A stretch of DNA of 64,000 nucleotides from Pseudomonadota bacterium (GTDB lineage Bacteria; Pseudomonadota; Gammaproteobacteria; Steroidobacterales; Steroidobacteraceae). Position 1 is the stretch's first letter, and every line of letters begins with the position of its first letter. Where the stretch lies: assembly GCA_016705325.1 (NCBI GenBank), contig JADIYJ010000013.1, positions 62,001 through 126,000 on the forward strand. Direction: 5' to 3'. The notes beneath the pieces are model-generated. The model had not been told where the DNA came from, did not search any database, and saw nothing but the letters and a program-made list of their open reading frames with translations. A program made the translations under genes and the position numbers. This document shows, in pieces, positions 8,448 to 18,116 of this stretch.

Positions 8448-11210
8448 TCACTCCACCACGAACACCACCGCCGTCCGCGCCGGCACGGTGAAGCGACCGT
8501 TCGCGGCGTCATAACTCGCCTGCTCTGCCGCCCGTCGATCGGTCGCACCGGATGCGCGATGCACCGGGTGCAGCACGTAGCGATTGCCGCGCTCGCCGTC
8601 GAAGTGCAGCGTGTGCGCTTCGATGTCGACGTTGACGAGGTACATCACCTCGCTGAAGTGGGCGCCCGGATAGCGGTCGCCCTGCAGGTGCCCGGCGATG
8701 ACCTCCGGGACCTGCTGCGGGCCCGTGTTCAGGAAGCGCAGGCGCTCCATGACTGCGGCGGCATCGGGCAACCGGAACAGCGTCGAGCTCGAGCGGATGC
8801 GCAGCAGGTCATTGAACGCACCGCGGCTCCACGCGATGTCGGCGGGCGCCGGATCGAGCCGGGGATCGGCGAGCCGCGGCCGCATCAGCGGCCAGCTCGG
8901 TTCATTGACCCGCGCCGGCGGCAGGCCCGTGCCGAAGAAGCTGTCCTGTCCGGTCCAGTCGATGCGGTTGAACCAGTCGCCGGAGTCGAAGCTGTTGCGA
9001 TCCATCGACTTGCTGCGCAGCAGTTCCATGCCCGCGTGGAAGTAGGCGATGCCCTGGCTGAACGCGTTCAGCGCCATCGCCAGGATCTGCACGCGCGCGC
9101 GCTCGGCGGTCGACGTGCCGAGCGGCAACTTGAAGGCGTTCAGGTCGTAGAGCGTCTGGTTGTCGTGGTTCTCGACGTAGTTGACCACTTCTGCCGGCGA
9201 GGTGACGTACCCGGCGGGCTGGCCACCGCCGTACGGTATCTGCGCGAGCGGCAGTTCGCGGCCGTCGCACGTGGCCATGCGGAAATCGCGCAGCGATCCC
9301 GCCAGTCCGACCCGCACCAGGTCGGCGGCGCGCATCAGGTCCGTCGCGGAGGTTTCGGTGGGCGCAGCAGCGTTGCGGTCGTAGTGCAGCCCGTTGACGT
9401 AGCCCTGCACGCTCACCTGGCGTGCATCGCCGTCGCCGGCCCCGCCGCCGCGGATCGCGTCACGCCCGCGGTCGCTGAACGTCGCGATGCCGCTGCCGTC
9501 GAGTCCGAGCTGTGAGGCCTGCACGAAACGCGCACCGTCGGCGACTTCGCCGAAGTTCCAGCCTTCACCGATCAGCAATACGTTACGCCCGGTCGCGGCG
9601 TTGACGCGCGCCTGCAGCTCCTCCATCACCGTCCGTGGCTGGTGACCCATCAGGTCGAAACGGAACGAGTCGATCCGGTATTCGCGTGCCCACGTCACCA
9701 CCGAGTCGAGCATCAGCTTCGCCATCATGCGGTGCTCGGTCGCCGTGTTCGCGCAGCAGGTCGAGGTCGCAACGCGGCCGGCCTCGTCGAGACGGTGGTA
9801 GTAACCAGGCACGATGCGATCGAGCACGGACCAGCGATCCTGGCCGGACGCGTAGGTGTGGTTGTAGACGACGTCCATGCCGACTCGAAGGCCCGCCCGG
9901 TGCAGTGACTGCACCATGCGCCGGAACTCGATGATGCGGACGGCGCCGTCCGCGGGATCGGTCGCATAGCTGCCTTCGGGCGCGGTGAAGTGCACCGGGT
10001 CGTAACCCCAGTTGAAGCAGTCGCGATCGCTCACCGCGGACACGGCCTGCTGTTGCGTCTCGCCGTCGCGCGTGCCCGCCGGGAAAGGCGTCACGCAACC
10101 CAGTTCCGGCACCGAGCCGAAATCGAACACCGGCAGCAGGTGAACGTCGGTGACCCCGGCCGCGGCGAGCTTCTGCAGGTGCCGCATGCCGTCGGAGTCG
10201 TCAAGCGTGAAAGCGAGGTATCTGCCACGGTAGTCGGGCCGTACCGTGGCGTCACCGATCGAAAAATCGCGCGCGTGCAGTTCGTAGATCACGGCGTCGG
10301 TCGCTGCCTGCACTCTTTGCGGCGAACGCGCGCGGTCCCAGCCCGGCGGCTTCAGGCGCGAGGACTGCAGGTTGGCGACGTAGCCACGACGGGAATCGGT
10401 CGTCAGGCTGACGGCGTAGGGATCCGTCACGCGGTTGCGCACCAGGCCGGCGCCGTCCACCCACACGTCGACGAGGAAGGTGTAGTAGTGGCCCGCGAGA
10501 TCGCCGCCGATGTCGGCCGACCAGATCCCCGTGCGCGCCTCGAGGTGCAGCGGCTGCAGCGAACGCGCTGGCCGGTCGCCGTCGTCGTGCAGGCACAGCG
10601 CCACGTTGCGTGCGGTCGGGGCCCACAACGCGAACCTCGTGCGATCCGGTGCAACCGTCACGCCGAGTTGCGCGCCGGCCGCGTCCGCGTAGAGGTCGTC
10701 GAGAGCCCCCGGTGACTGCAGCCGCGTCGCGTACAGTACGCGGCCGTCGGCGTCTTCCTGGACGAGCAGCAGCTGCTCGCGATGAAGTTCGCGCAGTGTT
10801 TCGGCGTTCGCCTGCACCTGCAGCGTGACGCCCGTTGCGACGTGACGGAAGCGTGCGGCAACGGCGGGCGGTACCGCGCCTGCAGCGACTTCCAGATCCA
10901 GCGCGCCGTCGGCGCCGGTGACTGCGGTGCCGGGTCGTGAGACGGCCCGGCCGCTGGCTGAACGGTGCAGACGGAAGTGCCCGCCCGCTGCGACGCCGGG
11001 CCAGCGCAGCAGCCGGGCATCGAGCCAGATCGCGCGCGCCTCGAGCGGCGCCTGCTCCGGTGCGGGTTGCAGCACGGTTGCGTGACCCGCTGCATCACAG
11101 TCAGCCGCGGTCGGCGATGCGGTCGCCGACGTGACCACCGCGGTGCTCAGGACGACTGTGGCAAGCATCGATCGCAACGACCTACCCTCTGCAGCAGACC
11201 TGGTCATCAT
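8448..11210 (-). CDS. pulA: Secreted pullulanase-type alpha-1,6-glucosidase (GH13)
   Basis: About 920 residues with an N-terminal signal peptide (hydrophobic MLATVVLSTAVVTSATA). N-terminal carbohydrate-binding/N domains (CBM48-like region with FALWAPTARNVALCL) lead to a GH13 barrel. Barrel signatures are FNWGYDPVHFTAPEGSY, VGMDVVYNHTY, FRFDLMGH (nucleophile Asp ~518), LIGEGWNF (acid/base Glu ~547) and VENHDNQTLYD (Asp ~683). It should hydrolyse alpha-1,6 branches of pullulan, glycogen or amylopectin outside the cytoplasm. Start is uncertain: the ATG at 11210 gives a longer arginine-bearing n-region, while an ATG at 11168 lies behind AGAGGGTAGG. No maltodextrin transport genes lie nearby. Confidence 0.9.
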   Translation of the reverse strand: MMTRSAAEGRSLRSMLATVVLSTAVVTSATASPTAADCDAAGHATVLQPAPEQAPLEARAIWLDARLLRWPGVAAGGHFRLHRSASGRAVSRPGTAVTGADGALDLEVAAGAVPPAVAARFRHVATGVTLQVQANAETLRELHREQLLLVQEDADGRVLYATRLQSPGALDDLYADAAGAQLGVTVAPDRTRFALWAPTARNVALCLHDDGDRPARSLQPLHLEARTGIWSADIGGDLAGHYYTFLVDVWVDGAGLVRNRVTDPYAVSLTTDSRRGYVANLQSSRLKPPGWDRARSPQRVQAATDAVIYELHARDFSIGDATVRPDYRGRYLAFTLDDSDGMRHLQKLAAAGVTDVHLLPVFDFGSVPELGCVTPFPAGTRDGETQQQAVSAVSDRDCFNWGYDPVHFTAPEGSYATDPADGAVRIIEFRRMVQSLHRAGLRVGMDVVYNHTYASGQDRWSVLDRIVPGYYHRLDEAGRVATSTCCANTATEHRMMAKLMLDSVVTWAREYRIDSFRFDLMGHQPRTVMEELQARVNAATGRNVLLIGEGWNFGEVADGARFVQASQLGLDGSGIATFSDRGRDAIRGGGAGDGDARQVSVQGYVNGLHYDRNAAAPTETSATDLMRAADLVRVGLAGSLRDFRMATCDGRELPLAQIPYGGGQPAGYVTSPAEVVNYVENHDNQTLYDLNAFKLPLGTSTAERARVQILAMALNAFSQGIAYFHAGMELLRSKSMDRNSFDSGDWFNRIDWTGQDSFFGTGLPPARVNEPSWPLMRPRLADPRLDPAPADIAWSRGAFNDLLRIRSSSTLFRLPDAAAVMERLRFLNTGPQQVPEVIAGHLQGDRYPGAHFSEVMYLVNVDIEAHTLHFDGERGNRYVLHPVHRASGATDRRAAEQASYDAANGRFTVPARTAVVFVVE

Positions 11211-11437
11211 GCCATGCAGGGGCGCGCCGCGAGCAGGCGGGACGTGGTGATTCCTGGGCCACTTGCAGGTTTGATCCTGGGCGTTGCGGAACTTTTTCAA
11301 CCACCGCAAGTGCCTTGCTTGCCCGACGCCGGCTGCGGCGCCATCATCCACGGCATGAAGTCCGCGCAGCACCAGGGCGCGATCGCCGATCACCCGGGCG
11401 GCGCGCGCTCCGACATGCTCTACCGCGCCTTGCAGCC
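11211..11437. other. Divergent intergenic region, no clear gene
   Basis: This stretch lies between the divergent pulA and patatin genes and should hold both promoters. A plus-strand frame is open through it and ends in a TGA sharing bases with the patatin GTG start (GTGA), which would look like coupling. However, it has no good start or family resemblance, and most of that frame lies antisense to pulA. I see no operator or terminator. Confidence 0.4.
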
Positions 11438-12370
11438 GTGACCGAACCGCGCCTCGGCATTGCGCTCGGCAGCGGGTCGGCGCGAGGCTGGGCGCACATC
11501 GGTATCCTGCGTGCACTCGCCGACCAGGGGCTGCGGCCTGCCGTCGTGACGGGGGCCTCAGTCGGGGCGCTCGTGGGCGCAGCCTTCGCCAACGACAAAC
11601 TCGACGCACTGGAAGCCTGGGTCTGCGCGCTCACGCAGCGCGACGTGTGGCACCTGATAGATGCGACGTTCCGCGGTGGCGGCATCATGACGGGAAATCG
11701 CCTGATGGACGCCATTGCGGTGGGGGTGGGCGACACGCCGATCGAGCAGCTGCCGGTTGCATTCGGCGCCGTCGCCACCGATCTCTACACCGGCGAAGAA
11801 GTCTGGTTGCGCGAAGGCCCGATGATGCGCGTGGTGCGTGCGTCGAGTGGAGTGCCCGGACTGTTCGCACCAGCGTGGCACGCGGACCGCTGGCTGATCG
11901 ACGGCGGCGTCGTGAACCCTGTGCCTGTCTCGATGTGCCGTGCGATGGGCGCTGATGTCGTCATCGCGGTTGACATCAGCCGCAGCGTGACCCGCGCGGG
12001 GCAACGCGCACAGCTTGCGGCCGGCACGAAGCCCGCGACCAGCGCGGTGGGTGAGCACACGGCGACGGAGGAGGGTTCCGCGATCCTGAAGCGATGGTCC
12101 GGAATGCTCGACGGACTGGTGGAGTCGTTTCGCTCCAAGCGCCAGGAGCCGGGACTGCTGGAGGCGATCACCAGCTCCGTGAACATCATGCAGGACCGCA
12201 TCACGCGCACGCGGCTGGCCATCGATCCGGCCGACGTGCTGCTGAGGCCTCGCATGGACGACTTCGCACTGATGGATTTTCACCGCGCACGCGAGGCGAT
12301 CGATGCCGGCCGCGCCTGCATCGAAGCGGCAGCGCCGCAGCTTCAGTCCGTCGTGGCGCGACTTCAGTGA
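11438..12370 (+). CDS. Patatin-like phospholipase family protein
   Basis: About 310 residues from a GTG start; the family's first strand begins almost at once (EPRLGIALGSGSARGWAHIG), so the start is well constrained. The oxyanion-hole glycine run is GSGSARG, the nucleophile elbow is GASVG (Ser ~42), and the Asp of the Ser-Asp dyad is in LIDGGVVNPVPV. It resembles the short bacterial RssA-type group rather than secreted ExoU-like toxins: there is no signal peptide. Expected activity is acyl-ester hydrolysis of lipids at the cytoplasmic membrane. Its 3' end overlaps the convergent LtaS-like gene by seven bases. Confidence 0.9.
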   Translation: MTEPRLGIALGSGSARGWAHIGILRALADQGLRPAVVTGASVGALVGAAFANDKLDALEAWVCALTQRDVWHLIDATFRGGGIMTGNRLMDAIAVGVGDTPIEQLPVAFGAVATDLYTGEEVWLREGPMMRVVRASSGVPGLFAPAWHADRWLIDGGVVNPVPVSMCRAMGADVVIAVDISRSVTRAGQRAQLAAGTKPATSAVGEHTATEEGSAILKRWSGMLDGLVESFRSKRQEPGLLEAITSSVNIMQDRITRTRLAIDPADVLLRPRMDDFALMDFHRAREAIDAGRACIEAAAPQLQSVVARLQ

Positions 12371-14322
12371 TCCTGTGGCTTGCGCTCGAGGCGGACGACG
12401 CCAGACGCCTGGTACCCGCTCAGTGCGCGTTCGTACGCGGCGCTGCAATCGGCTGTGCGTTCCGCAATCGACCTCGGCGCGAGCCTGCTCATGAAATTGC
12501 CGAAGTCGCGGTGCACGGCATCGGTGCCGCAGTGGGCGTGCAGCCAGAGATTGATGCCGAGATAGACGTCGTCGGGCGAACTGGCGACGTAGCCGCTCAA
12601 TAGCGTCGGCAGCATCGTGGCGGAAGGCATCACCGAGCAGCAACGCAGCCGCTTGCCCGGCACCGACGAGATGATGTGGAAGAACGTGATGCGCGTGTCG
12701 GCGATTTGCCGGAACCCGCTGTAGTCGTACTGGAAGCCGCCGGTGCTGGAGAACGTGTGCGGCTGATGATCGCCGAACACCAGCAGGACGAACGGGCGAC
12801 CGGTACGCGCCTCGATGTCGACGAGATACTCCTGCAGCGACTGCACGGCAGCCGTCGTCGAGTCGAGCCGCCGCAGGTACTCGTGCAAGGCGCAGTTGGG
12901 GATGAACTCCTGCGTGCCGGCGAACCGGACGGCAAAGCCCGAGGCATCGGCCGGGGCGCAGTCGTGCGGCGAGTGGTTCTCGATGAACAGCACATAACTG
13001 AAGAAGGGCGCGGCCGGTGCAGGTCCCATGGCCGCTTGGACGCTGTCCGCGACGTCGCGGTCGGTCTTGATCCAGGGTCCACGACCCAGGTCCTCGCTGT
13101 CGAGGATGGTCTCGAAGCCGTAGTTCGTGTACGCGTTGCGAGCGTTGTAGAAATCGCCCCCGTGCGGAAAGAAGGCCCAGGTGCGATAGCCGTGCTGGCG
13201 CAGGTAGAGCGCGATACTGCGATCCACGAACGGTGACAGCGATGCATGGGTATACATCCCGGAATAACCAAAGAGCCGGGAGTCCAGGCCGACGATCGTC
13301 TCGAACTCGGTGATCCAGGTGCCGCCGCCCATCGCGTTCACGCGCAGCAGGCCATTGGCCGCCGTGTGCTCGCCGGTGCGGAAAAGAGCATCGTTCCATT
13401 CGCCCTGCAGGCGAAAAGTGGCTCCCGGGTCGAAGGTCGATTCGGCCAGGACGACCATGATGTTCGGCTGCGCTGGCGAGCTGGCTGTCCCGGCCGTGAA
13501 GTCCATGTATTGCAGGACCGCCGCGCGTACTTCCGCCGGACTCGGCGGCACGACGCCACTTTCGTCCCGGTAGATGTCGCCGGTCGATTGCGATTCGAGA
13601 CGATAGGAGTAGCCGAGGAAGGGCAGCGCACCCATCTTTCCGGCCAGGGCGGCGACGCCTTCGAGCTGCCACGTCGAGTTGTCCTGCGCGGCCGCGGCGT
13701 ACAGCGCATTCAGCCGCGTCATTGCAAGCACGGCCAGGCTGCCGATGGCGGCGACACGCAGCCAGGGGGTTTGTGTCCTGATCCGCGTGCGGCAGGTCAT
13801 CGCGAATCGCGTGATGGCGACCAGGCCGGTGAGCAACCAGCCCAGCAACACGATCACAACGACGAAGCTGGCGACGTGGCGCGTCCAGTGCGGCAGGGCC
13901 AGCGCGTCCCAGAGCCCCGCGGGATTGGCCAGCGCAATCCTGATGTCGAGCACCGTCAGAGGCATGCCCGTGAGGCCGATCTTGAGGCCGTTGATCCAGC
14001 TCAGCAGCAACTGCAGTGCCATCACGCCAGCGAGTGTCGCCATGCCGAAAGGCGCAGGCAGCAGGACACAACCAGCCGCCACGAAGCAGAGCAACACCCA
14101 TGGGGCGGACTGAACCGGCCACGCCACCGATGCCACCGTGGCGCACGCGACCAGCAAGCCGGCGAACGTCCAGCGCAGCCATGACTGGTTGTTTCCAGCC
14201 GCCCTGCTGGAGACGTAGAGGACTGCGGCAAGAATGCCCACAATGATGACGTAGCCGATCAACTGAATGCCCCCGGGTTCGATATCCCACGCACCTGAAA
14301 GAAATCCATGAGCCTGGTTCAA
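12364..14322 (-). CDS. LtaS/MdoB-like membrane enzyme with sulfatase-fold domain
   Basis: About 652 residues. The N-terminal ~230 residues contain roughly five membrane segments, followed by an extracytoplasmic sulfatase/alkaline-phosphatase-fold domain. Metal-site and catalytic motifs are in order: NIMVVLAEST (metal Glu), GGGTWITEFET (nucleophile Thr region), FFPHGGDFYNARNAYTNYGF, ENHSPHDC and VFGDHQPH. Relatives move glycerophosphate or phosphoethanolamine onto envelope polymers such as osmoregulated periplasmic glucans or lipids. The chosen start is a TTG whose last two bases begin the stop of the upstream carrier gene (TTGA); no ATG lies near. It is the last gene of a three-gene overlapping operon. 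The exact donor and acceptor cannot be read. Confidence 0.82.
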   Translation of the reverse strand: MNQAHGFLSGAWDIEPGGIQLIGYVIIVGILAAVLYVSSRAAGNNQSWLRWTFAGLLVACATVASVAWPVQSAPWVLLCFVAAGCVLLPAPFGMATLAGVMALQLLLSWINGLKIGLTGMPLTVLDIRIALANPAGLWDALALPHWTRHVASFVVVIVLLGWLLTGLVAITRFAMTCRTRIRTQTPWLRVAAIGSLAVLAMTRLNALYAAAAQDNSTWQLEGVAALAGKMGALPFLGYSYRLESQSTGDIYRDESGVVPPSPAEVRAAVLQYMDFTAGTASSPAQPNIMVVLAESTFDPGATFRLQGEWNDALFRTGEHTAANGLLRVNAMGGGTWITEFETIVGLDSRLFGYSGMYTHASLSPFVDRSIALYLRQHGYRTWAFFPHGGDFYNARNAYTNYGFETILDSEDLGRGPWIKTDRDVADSVQAAMGPAPAAPFFSYVLFIENHSPHDCAPADASGFAVRFAGTQEFIPNCALHEYLRRLDSTTAAVQSLQEYLVDIEARTGRPFVLLVFGDHQPHTFSSTGGFQYDYSGFRQIADTRITFFHIISSVPGKRLRCCSVMPSATMLPTLLSGYVASSPDDVYLGINLWLHAHCGTDAVHRDFGNFMSRLAPRSIAERTADCSAAYERALSGYQASGVVRLERKPQDH

Positions 14323-15647
14323 TGCAGCGGTGAGATCAGCACCCGCGTTTCCCCGCCGGCCGCCTGCATTTTCTGCTGGCGCGCCAGCGACCAGCCCGTG
14401 AACGCCCACACCAGGGCCAGTACCGCGCCGGCCACGGCGACCACCGCCGGATTCGAAGCGATCGCATCGACGCCTGTTTTAACCCAGCCGCTCACCGCGT
14501 CCGCGCCACGGTAGACAGCGGTGTCTATGACGTTCTTGGCCTTGTACTTGGCTTCGGGCGGGACCACGGTGAACAGCATCTCACGGCCCGGTCGCGCCAG
14601 CGCGTATTCGCCGGCACGGCGCATGACCATCACTGCCGCAAACACCGCGAAAGTCGGCGCCAGCGCGAGCCACAGGAAGCCCAGGGTCATGACCACGGGT
14701 ACGGCCGTCAGCAGCGCGACGATGCCGAGCCGCTGCACGATGCGTCCGGTCAGGAACAGCTGGCTGAGCAGGGCCAGGCTCTGCACGATGAAGTCGAGCG
14801 TGCCGAACACGCGCGTCTGGTCGGTGCGATCCGGGAAATGCAGCTCGACCAGCCGCGCCTGTTCGAAATAGAGAAAGGTCGTGACACTCGCCAGCAGCAC
14901 GACGAAGGCAGCGATGCCCAGCAGGTAGCGCGACTGCAGCACCTCGCCGATGCCGGCGAAGGGGTTGCCGCCGAGCGGCTGGCGGCGCGCAGCCTGATCA
15001 TCAGCGCGCAGCGGCCGGTGATCGCGCCAGGCCTGCAGCGAGCGAGCTGCCAGGGCCGAACCCAGCAGCAAGGCCGTGCTCAGCACCAGCAACCCCGGCA
15101 GGCCGAGCGGACCCACCAGCAACACGCCCAGCAGCGGTCCGGCCAGCCCGCCGGCGCTCGCACCCGCCGCCATCACGGCAAAAAGCCGCTTGGCCTGTGC
15201 CACCGGGAACAGGTCGGCCAACACGCTCCAGGCCACCGAGATCGCCAGCAGGTTGAACACGGACAGCCAGATGTAGAAGGCGCGCGCGAGCCAGGGATTG
15301 TCGGGCTGCGCGGCCATCGCCGCCGCGAAACCCAGCAGGTTCAGCGCGAAGAAGCCGTAGGTCCAGGGCAGGATTCGCCGTCGCGTCGCGCGCGCGGCGA
15401 TCCAGCCGAACAGCGGGATCGCCGCGAGCGTGGCGACGAAGGTGCCGGTGAACAACCACTGCAGGTTGTTCACGCCACCGGCGATGCCCATCGTCTCGCG
15501 CACCGGCCGCAACATGAAATAACCGGCGAACAGCAGGAAGAACATCAGCACGCCGGCCGCCACCGCCGGTGCTTCGTCGGATTCGACCGCGAAGAGCCGG
15601 GACAGGAAGCGGACCGCCGGGCCGGGCCCCGGTTTCGGCCTCGCCAT
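14319..15647 (-). CDS. MFS-like carrier of the Npt1/ATP:ADP translocase type
   Basis: 442 residues with about twelve hydrophobic membrane segments. The N-terminus reads FLLFAGYFMLRPVRETMG, which is characteristic of the Npt1/nucleotide-exchange-like MFS branch in free-living Proteobacteria. A late loop, RPGREMLFTVVPPEAKYKAKNVIDT, is also typical. Despite the family name, these non-parasite proteins have no proven nucleotide exchange, so the substrate is unknown. The ATG shares one base with the stop of the aldo/keto reductase gene (TGATG), and its own stop overlaps the next gene. All three are therefore likely made from one mRNA. Confidence 0.85.
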   Translation of the reverse strand: MARPKPGPGPAVRFLSRLFAVESDEAPAVAAGVLMFFLLFAGYFMLRPVRETMGIAGGVNNLQWLFTGTFVATLAAIPLFGWIAARATRRRILPWTYGFFALNLLGFAAAMAAQPDNPWLARAFYIWLSVFNLLAISVAWSVLADLFPVAQAKRLFAVMAAGASAGGLAGPLLGVLLVGPLGLPGLLVLSTALLLGSALAARSLQAWRDHRPLRADDQAARRQPLGGNPFAGIGEVLQSRYLLGIAAFVVLLASVTTFLYFEQARLVELHFPDRTDQTRVFGTLDFIVQSLALLSQLFLTGRIVQRLGIVALLTAVPVVMTLGFLWLALAPTFAVFAAVMVMRRAGEYALARPGREMLFTVVPPEAKYKAKNVIDTAVYRGADAVSGWVKTGVDAIASNPAVVAVAGAVLALVWAFTGWSLARQQKMQAAGGETRVLISPLH

Positions 15648-16563
15648 CAGGCGAACATCGCCACGAGCTCGGCACGCTCGGCTGCGCTCAAGTCACGGCC
15701 CCGGCCGGCCTTGAGATTGTCGCTCTGGCGGTCGGGTTTGCCCGTGGCCGGGATCACCACGGTCACGGCCGGATGACTGATGACGAACCTCAGGAACAGC
15801 TGCGCCCACGACGTCACGCCCGCCTCGGCGGCCCAGCCCGGCAGTGCCTTGCCGGCCACGCGCTCGAACAGCCGCCCGTCGTCGAAGGCCCGGTTGATCA
15901 TCACGGCGACACCGGTGTCCCTGGCCAGCGGCAGCAGGCGCTTCTCCGCATTGATGGTGCTGACCGAATAGTTGATCTGGATGAAGTCGGGTTTTTCCGC
16001 GGCCATGATGTCCGCGAGTTCGGCGTGCTTGCTGTCGACGTAGTGCGTCAGGCCGACGTACCTGGTCTTGCCCCGGGCTTTCAGTTCGCGCGCATAGGCC
16101 AGCTGGGTCTTCCAGTCGCGCAGGTTGTGCACGGCCAGCAGTTCCACCTTGTCGGTGCGCAGGCGCTTGAGCGACTGCGCGAACTGCGCCTCGCCGGCGG
16201 CGCGATCGTCCGCGGCGAGCTTGGTCGCCAGCCAGATCCGGTCGCGCACGCCGAGCTCGGCCATCAGGTCGCCGAGCACGTCCTCGGCGTTGCCGTAATT
16301 GGGCGAGGTGTCGATGACGCTGGCGCCGCCGGCGACGAACCTCCGCAGCACCTCCTGCAGCGGTTCACGGCCGGCCGCATCCACCTCGAAACTGCCCGAG
16401 GTGCCCATGCCGATCACCGGGATGGATTCGCCGGTGGCGGGAATCACGCGTTTCGCCAGGCCGGGTGTCGCGGCCGGCGCGGCCGCCAGGGCGGGCAGGG
16501 GTGCAGCACGGCGGCTGTTGCCGTGAACGCGGCGGCCGAGATAAAGGAGCGGCGACTGGTCAT
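15647..16563 (-). CDS. Tat-exported aldo/keto reductase, frameshifted in the signal region
   Basis: The catalytic part (IPVIGMGTSGSFEV, SVIDTSPNYGNAEDVLG, LLAVHNLRDW, FIQINYSVSTINAEKRLL, VTVVIPATGKPDR) is an aldo/keto reductase barrel with Asp and Tyr at the expected active-site positions. A good start (ATG at 16563 behind GAGGTG) encodes a Tat-type signal, MTSRRSFISAAAFTATAAVL. That frame does not run into the barrel: one base seems missing near 16500 in a C-rich stretch, after which LPALAAAPAATPGLAKR continues in the barrel frame. Either the gene is inactive or this is a sequencing error. Adding one base would give a continuous exported protein of about 305 residues. First gene of the operon with the Npt-like carrier. 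Confidence 0.75.
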
Positions 16564-16668
16564 GGCGGCACCTCGTGGCAGGAACGCAAGCAGCGCTGGT
16601 GCGTGAGCGTAGTTCAATTTTCCGTCCGTCGCAGGAACCGCCGGGTCGATGGCAGGCACCATCGGCCG

Positions 16669-17208
16669 ATGACCGGAGTTGAACACCGCGCCCATGAACC
16701 CGCGCCAGAACTGCTCGTAGGCGGCAGCGCTGCTTACGCCTGCATGTGGCGCCTGGTGCGGCTGGCACGGACCACGGTCGAACTCGAGACGTACATCGAT
16801 GAGGCGGGCGCGGTCGGCGACCGGTTCCTGGCCGAACTGACCGGCGCGGCGCGACGCGGGGTCCGCGTGCGGGTGCTGGTCGACGCTATGGTTCGGACGC
16901 GCTGCGCCGGGGCTATTTCGCGCCGCTGATCGCCGCCGGCGGGGAACTGCGCTGGTTCAGCCCGAAGCGACTTCTGCACCGCAACTTCCGCAACCACCGC
17001 AAGCTGCTGCGTGTGGACGGCAAGGCCGTGATTGGCGGGCTCAACATTGCCGACACGTACGACGGCGACGGCCTCGAGGCTGGCTGGCGCGACTTCGCGG
17101 TGCGCGTGGACGGGCCTGTTGTGGACGCACTTGCGAAGAGCTTCGCCCGAATGTGGGATCTGTCCGTGTTCAGTCGACGCCAGTTCCGTCGCTTCTGGCG
17201 CAGGTCAC
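16669..17208 (+). pseudogene. Truncated, frameshifted phospholipase D / cardiolipin synthase
   Basis: Starts at ATG 16669 (MTGVEHRAHEPAPELL) and shows the first half of a cardiolipin synthase-like PLD protein: VELETYIDEAG, VRVRVLVDA, then after a one-base loss near 16888 YGSDALRRGYFAPLIAAGG. HRNFRNHRKLLRVDG, the first HxK motif, and VIGGLNIADTYDGDGLEAGW follow. The second HKD motif, required for activity, is absent. The sequence runs instead into the tail of an unrelated protein at ~17209. The gene therefore appears both frameshifted and truncated by recombination and should be non-functional. Confidence 0.8.
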
Positions 17209-17400
17209 CGCCGCTTGTCGCTGGCGCTTGCGGCGCTGGGGCGCCACGACACATCGGACGCCATCCAGCAACTCGATCTCGCCGCTCGTGCTTACGACCC
17301 GTTCCTCGTTTACATCGCCGACCATCCGCCGTTCACGCAGCTGTGGGCCGAGCCGCGCGCGCAGCCACTGTACCTGCGACTGAACCTTCCGGTTCGGTAG
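17209..17400 (+). pseudogene. C-terminal remnant of a TPR-type protein
   Basis: In a different frame from the phospholipase D remnant, this stretch encodes about 63 residues: SLALAALGRHDTSDAIQQLD, then AYDPFLVYIADHPPFTQLWA and a final YLRLNLPV before the stop. This is the usual ending of TPR-bearing CadC-like regulators or adenylate-cyclase-type proteins ('ALGR.. A...L ..A...DPFLVF...DP.F..L...P....L...L.L'). It has no start or upstream domains, so it is a tail left by a deletion that joined two genes. Confidence 0.55.
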
Positions 17401-17434
17401 TGTCGTCGGTTCAACGGCGGCCGGCACCTGGCCG

Positions 17435-17860
17435 CTAGGGTGTCGTGACGCAGATCGCGTAGGCGTAAAGGGCGTACGAGCCGTTATTAGAGGCTATCCA
17501 CCCGCATTCCCACGAATTGTTCTCAGGTGCGCTCCTGTGGAGGTTGAGGCCTGACGAGCAGCGGCCGCCAAGGACTTTCTTGCCCGTCGGACAGGAAAGC
17601 GACTTGACTACGTACTCACCCGGTACCACGTTGCCGGCGACGCCTGTCAAGTCAACCACTTCATAGCCCGAGATTCCCGGTGACCCCTGCGGCCCCTCGG
17701 CACCCGCAGGGCCTCGCGGACCGGTCGCGGCGATCCAGGTCGGCGTCCAGTGGGTGGAGATGCCATTGAGCTTCACGAGTCCAGGGAGCGATCCGAAGTT
17801 GACGTCGCTGATCCGCAGCGTGTCCGGCTCGCCAGTGGGGCCTTGTAGCTCACCACCACG
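17435..17860 (-). pseudogene. Collagen-like protein fragment
   Basis: Reading down the minus strand, the recognisable part has a run of Gly-X-Y triplets (ATGPRGPAGAEGPQGSPGIS) followed by a ~90-residue domain with four cysteines (SLSCPTGKKVLGGRCSSGLN ... WECGWI ... YAICVTTP). Such tails occur in secreted bacterial collagen-like proteins. The upstream part of the frame (to ~18247) does not look like protein. A different frame carries a plausible stretch around 17840-18000 (LDIRRVVVSYK), so the N-terminal half is probably frameshifted or lost. No signal peptide was found. Confidence 0.5.
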
Positions 17861-18116
17861 CGCCGGATATCCAGCGGGGCGCGGTCCGTGCCGCGGATGC
17901 GCGAAGTCGGGTTGCCACCGCCGCTGGCGCGTTGCGTGACGCGATCCTGCGCATGCCTTGCTGGTGAGATCTCGCGGTCTGGCTGGGGGGTGATCATGGA
18001 AATTTTCGAGTCCGCGATCACCTGAGATCGATTCGAGCAGTTTCCTGCGGTCGTGAAGGAAGAGGTCGGTCGAACCATGCGGCGGGCGACCACCGCACGG
18101 GTGTGCCAGCAGCGCC
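17861..18116. other. Degraded sequence, no intact gene
   Basis: This stretch upstream of the collagen-like fragment probably carries its broken N-terminal region (short open pieces in more than one minus-strand frame). I see no intact gene, terminator or repeat. Confidence 0.4.

Noticed and set aside
10965..11441. A small plus-strand gene coupled to the patatin GTG by GTGA
   Set aside because: The frame is mostly antisense to pulA, has no plausible start near its 3' half and no family resemblance.
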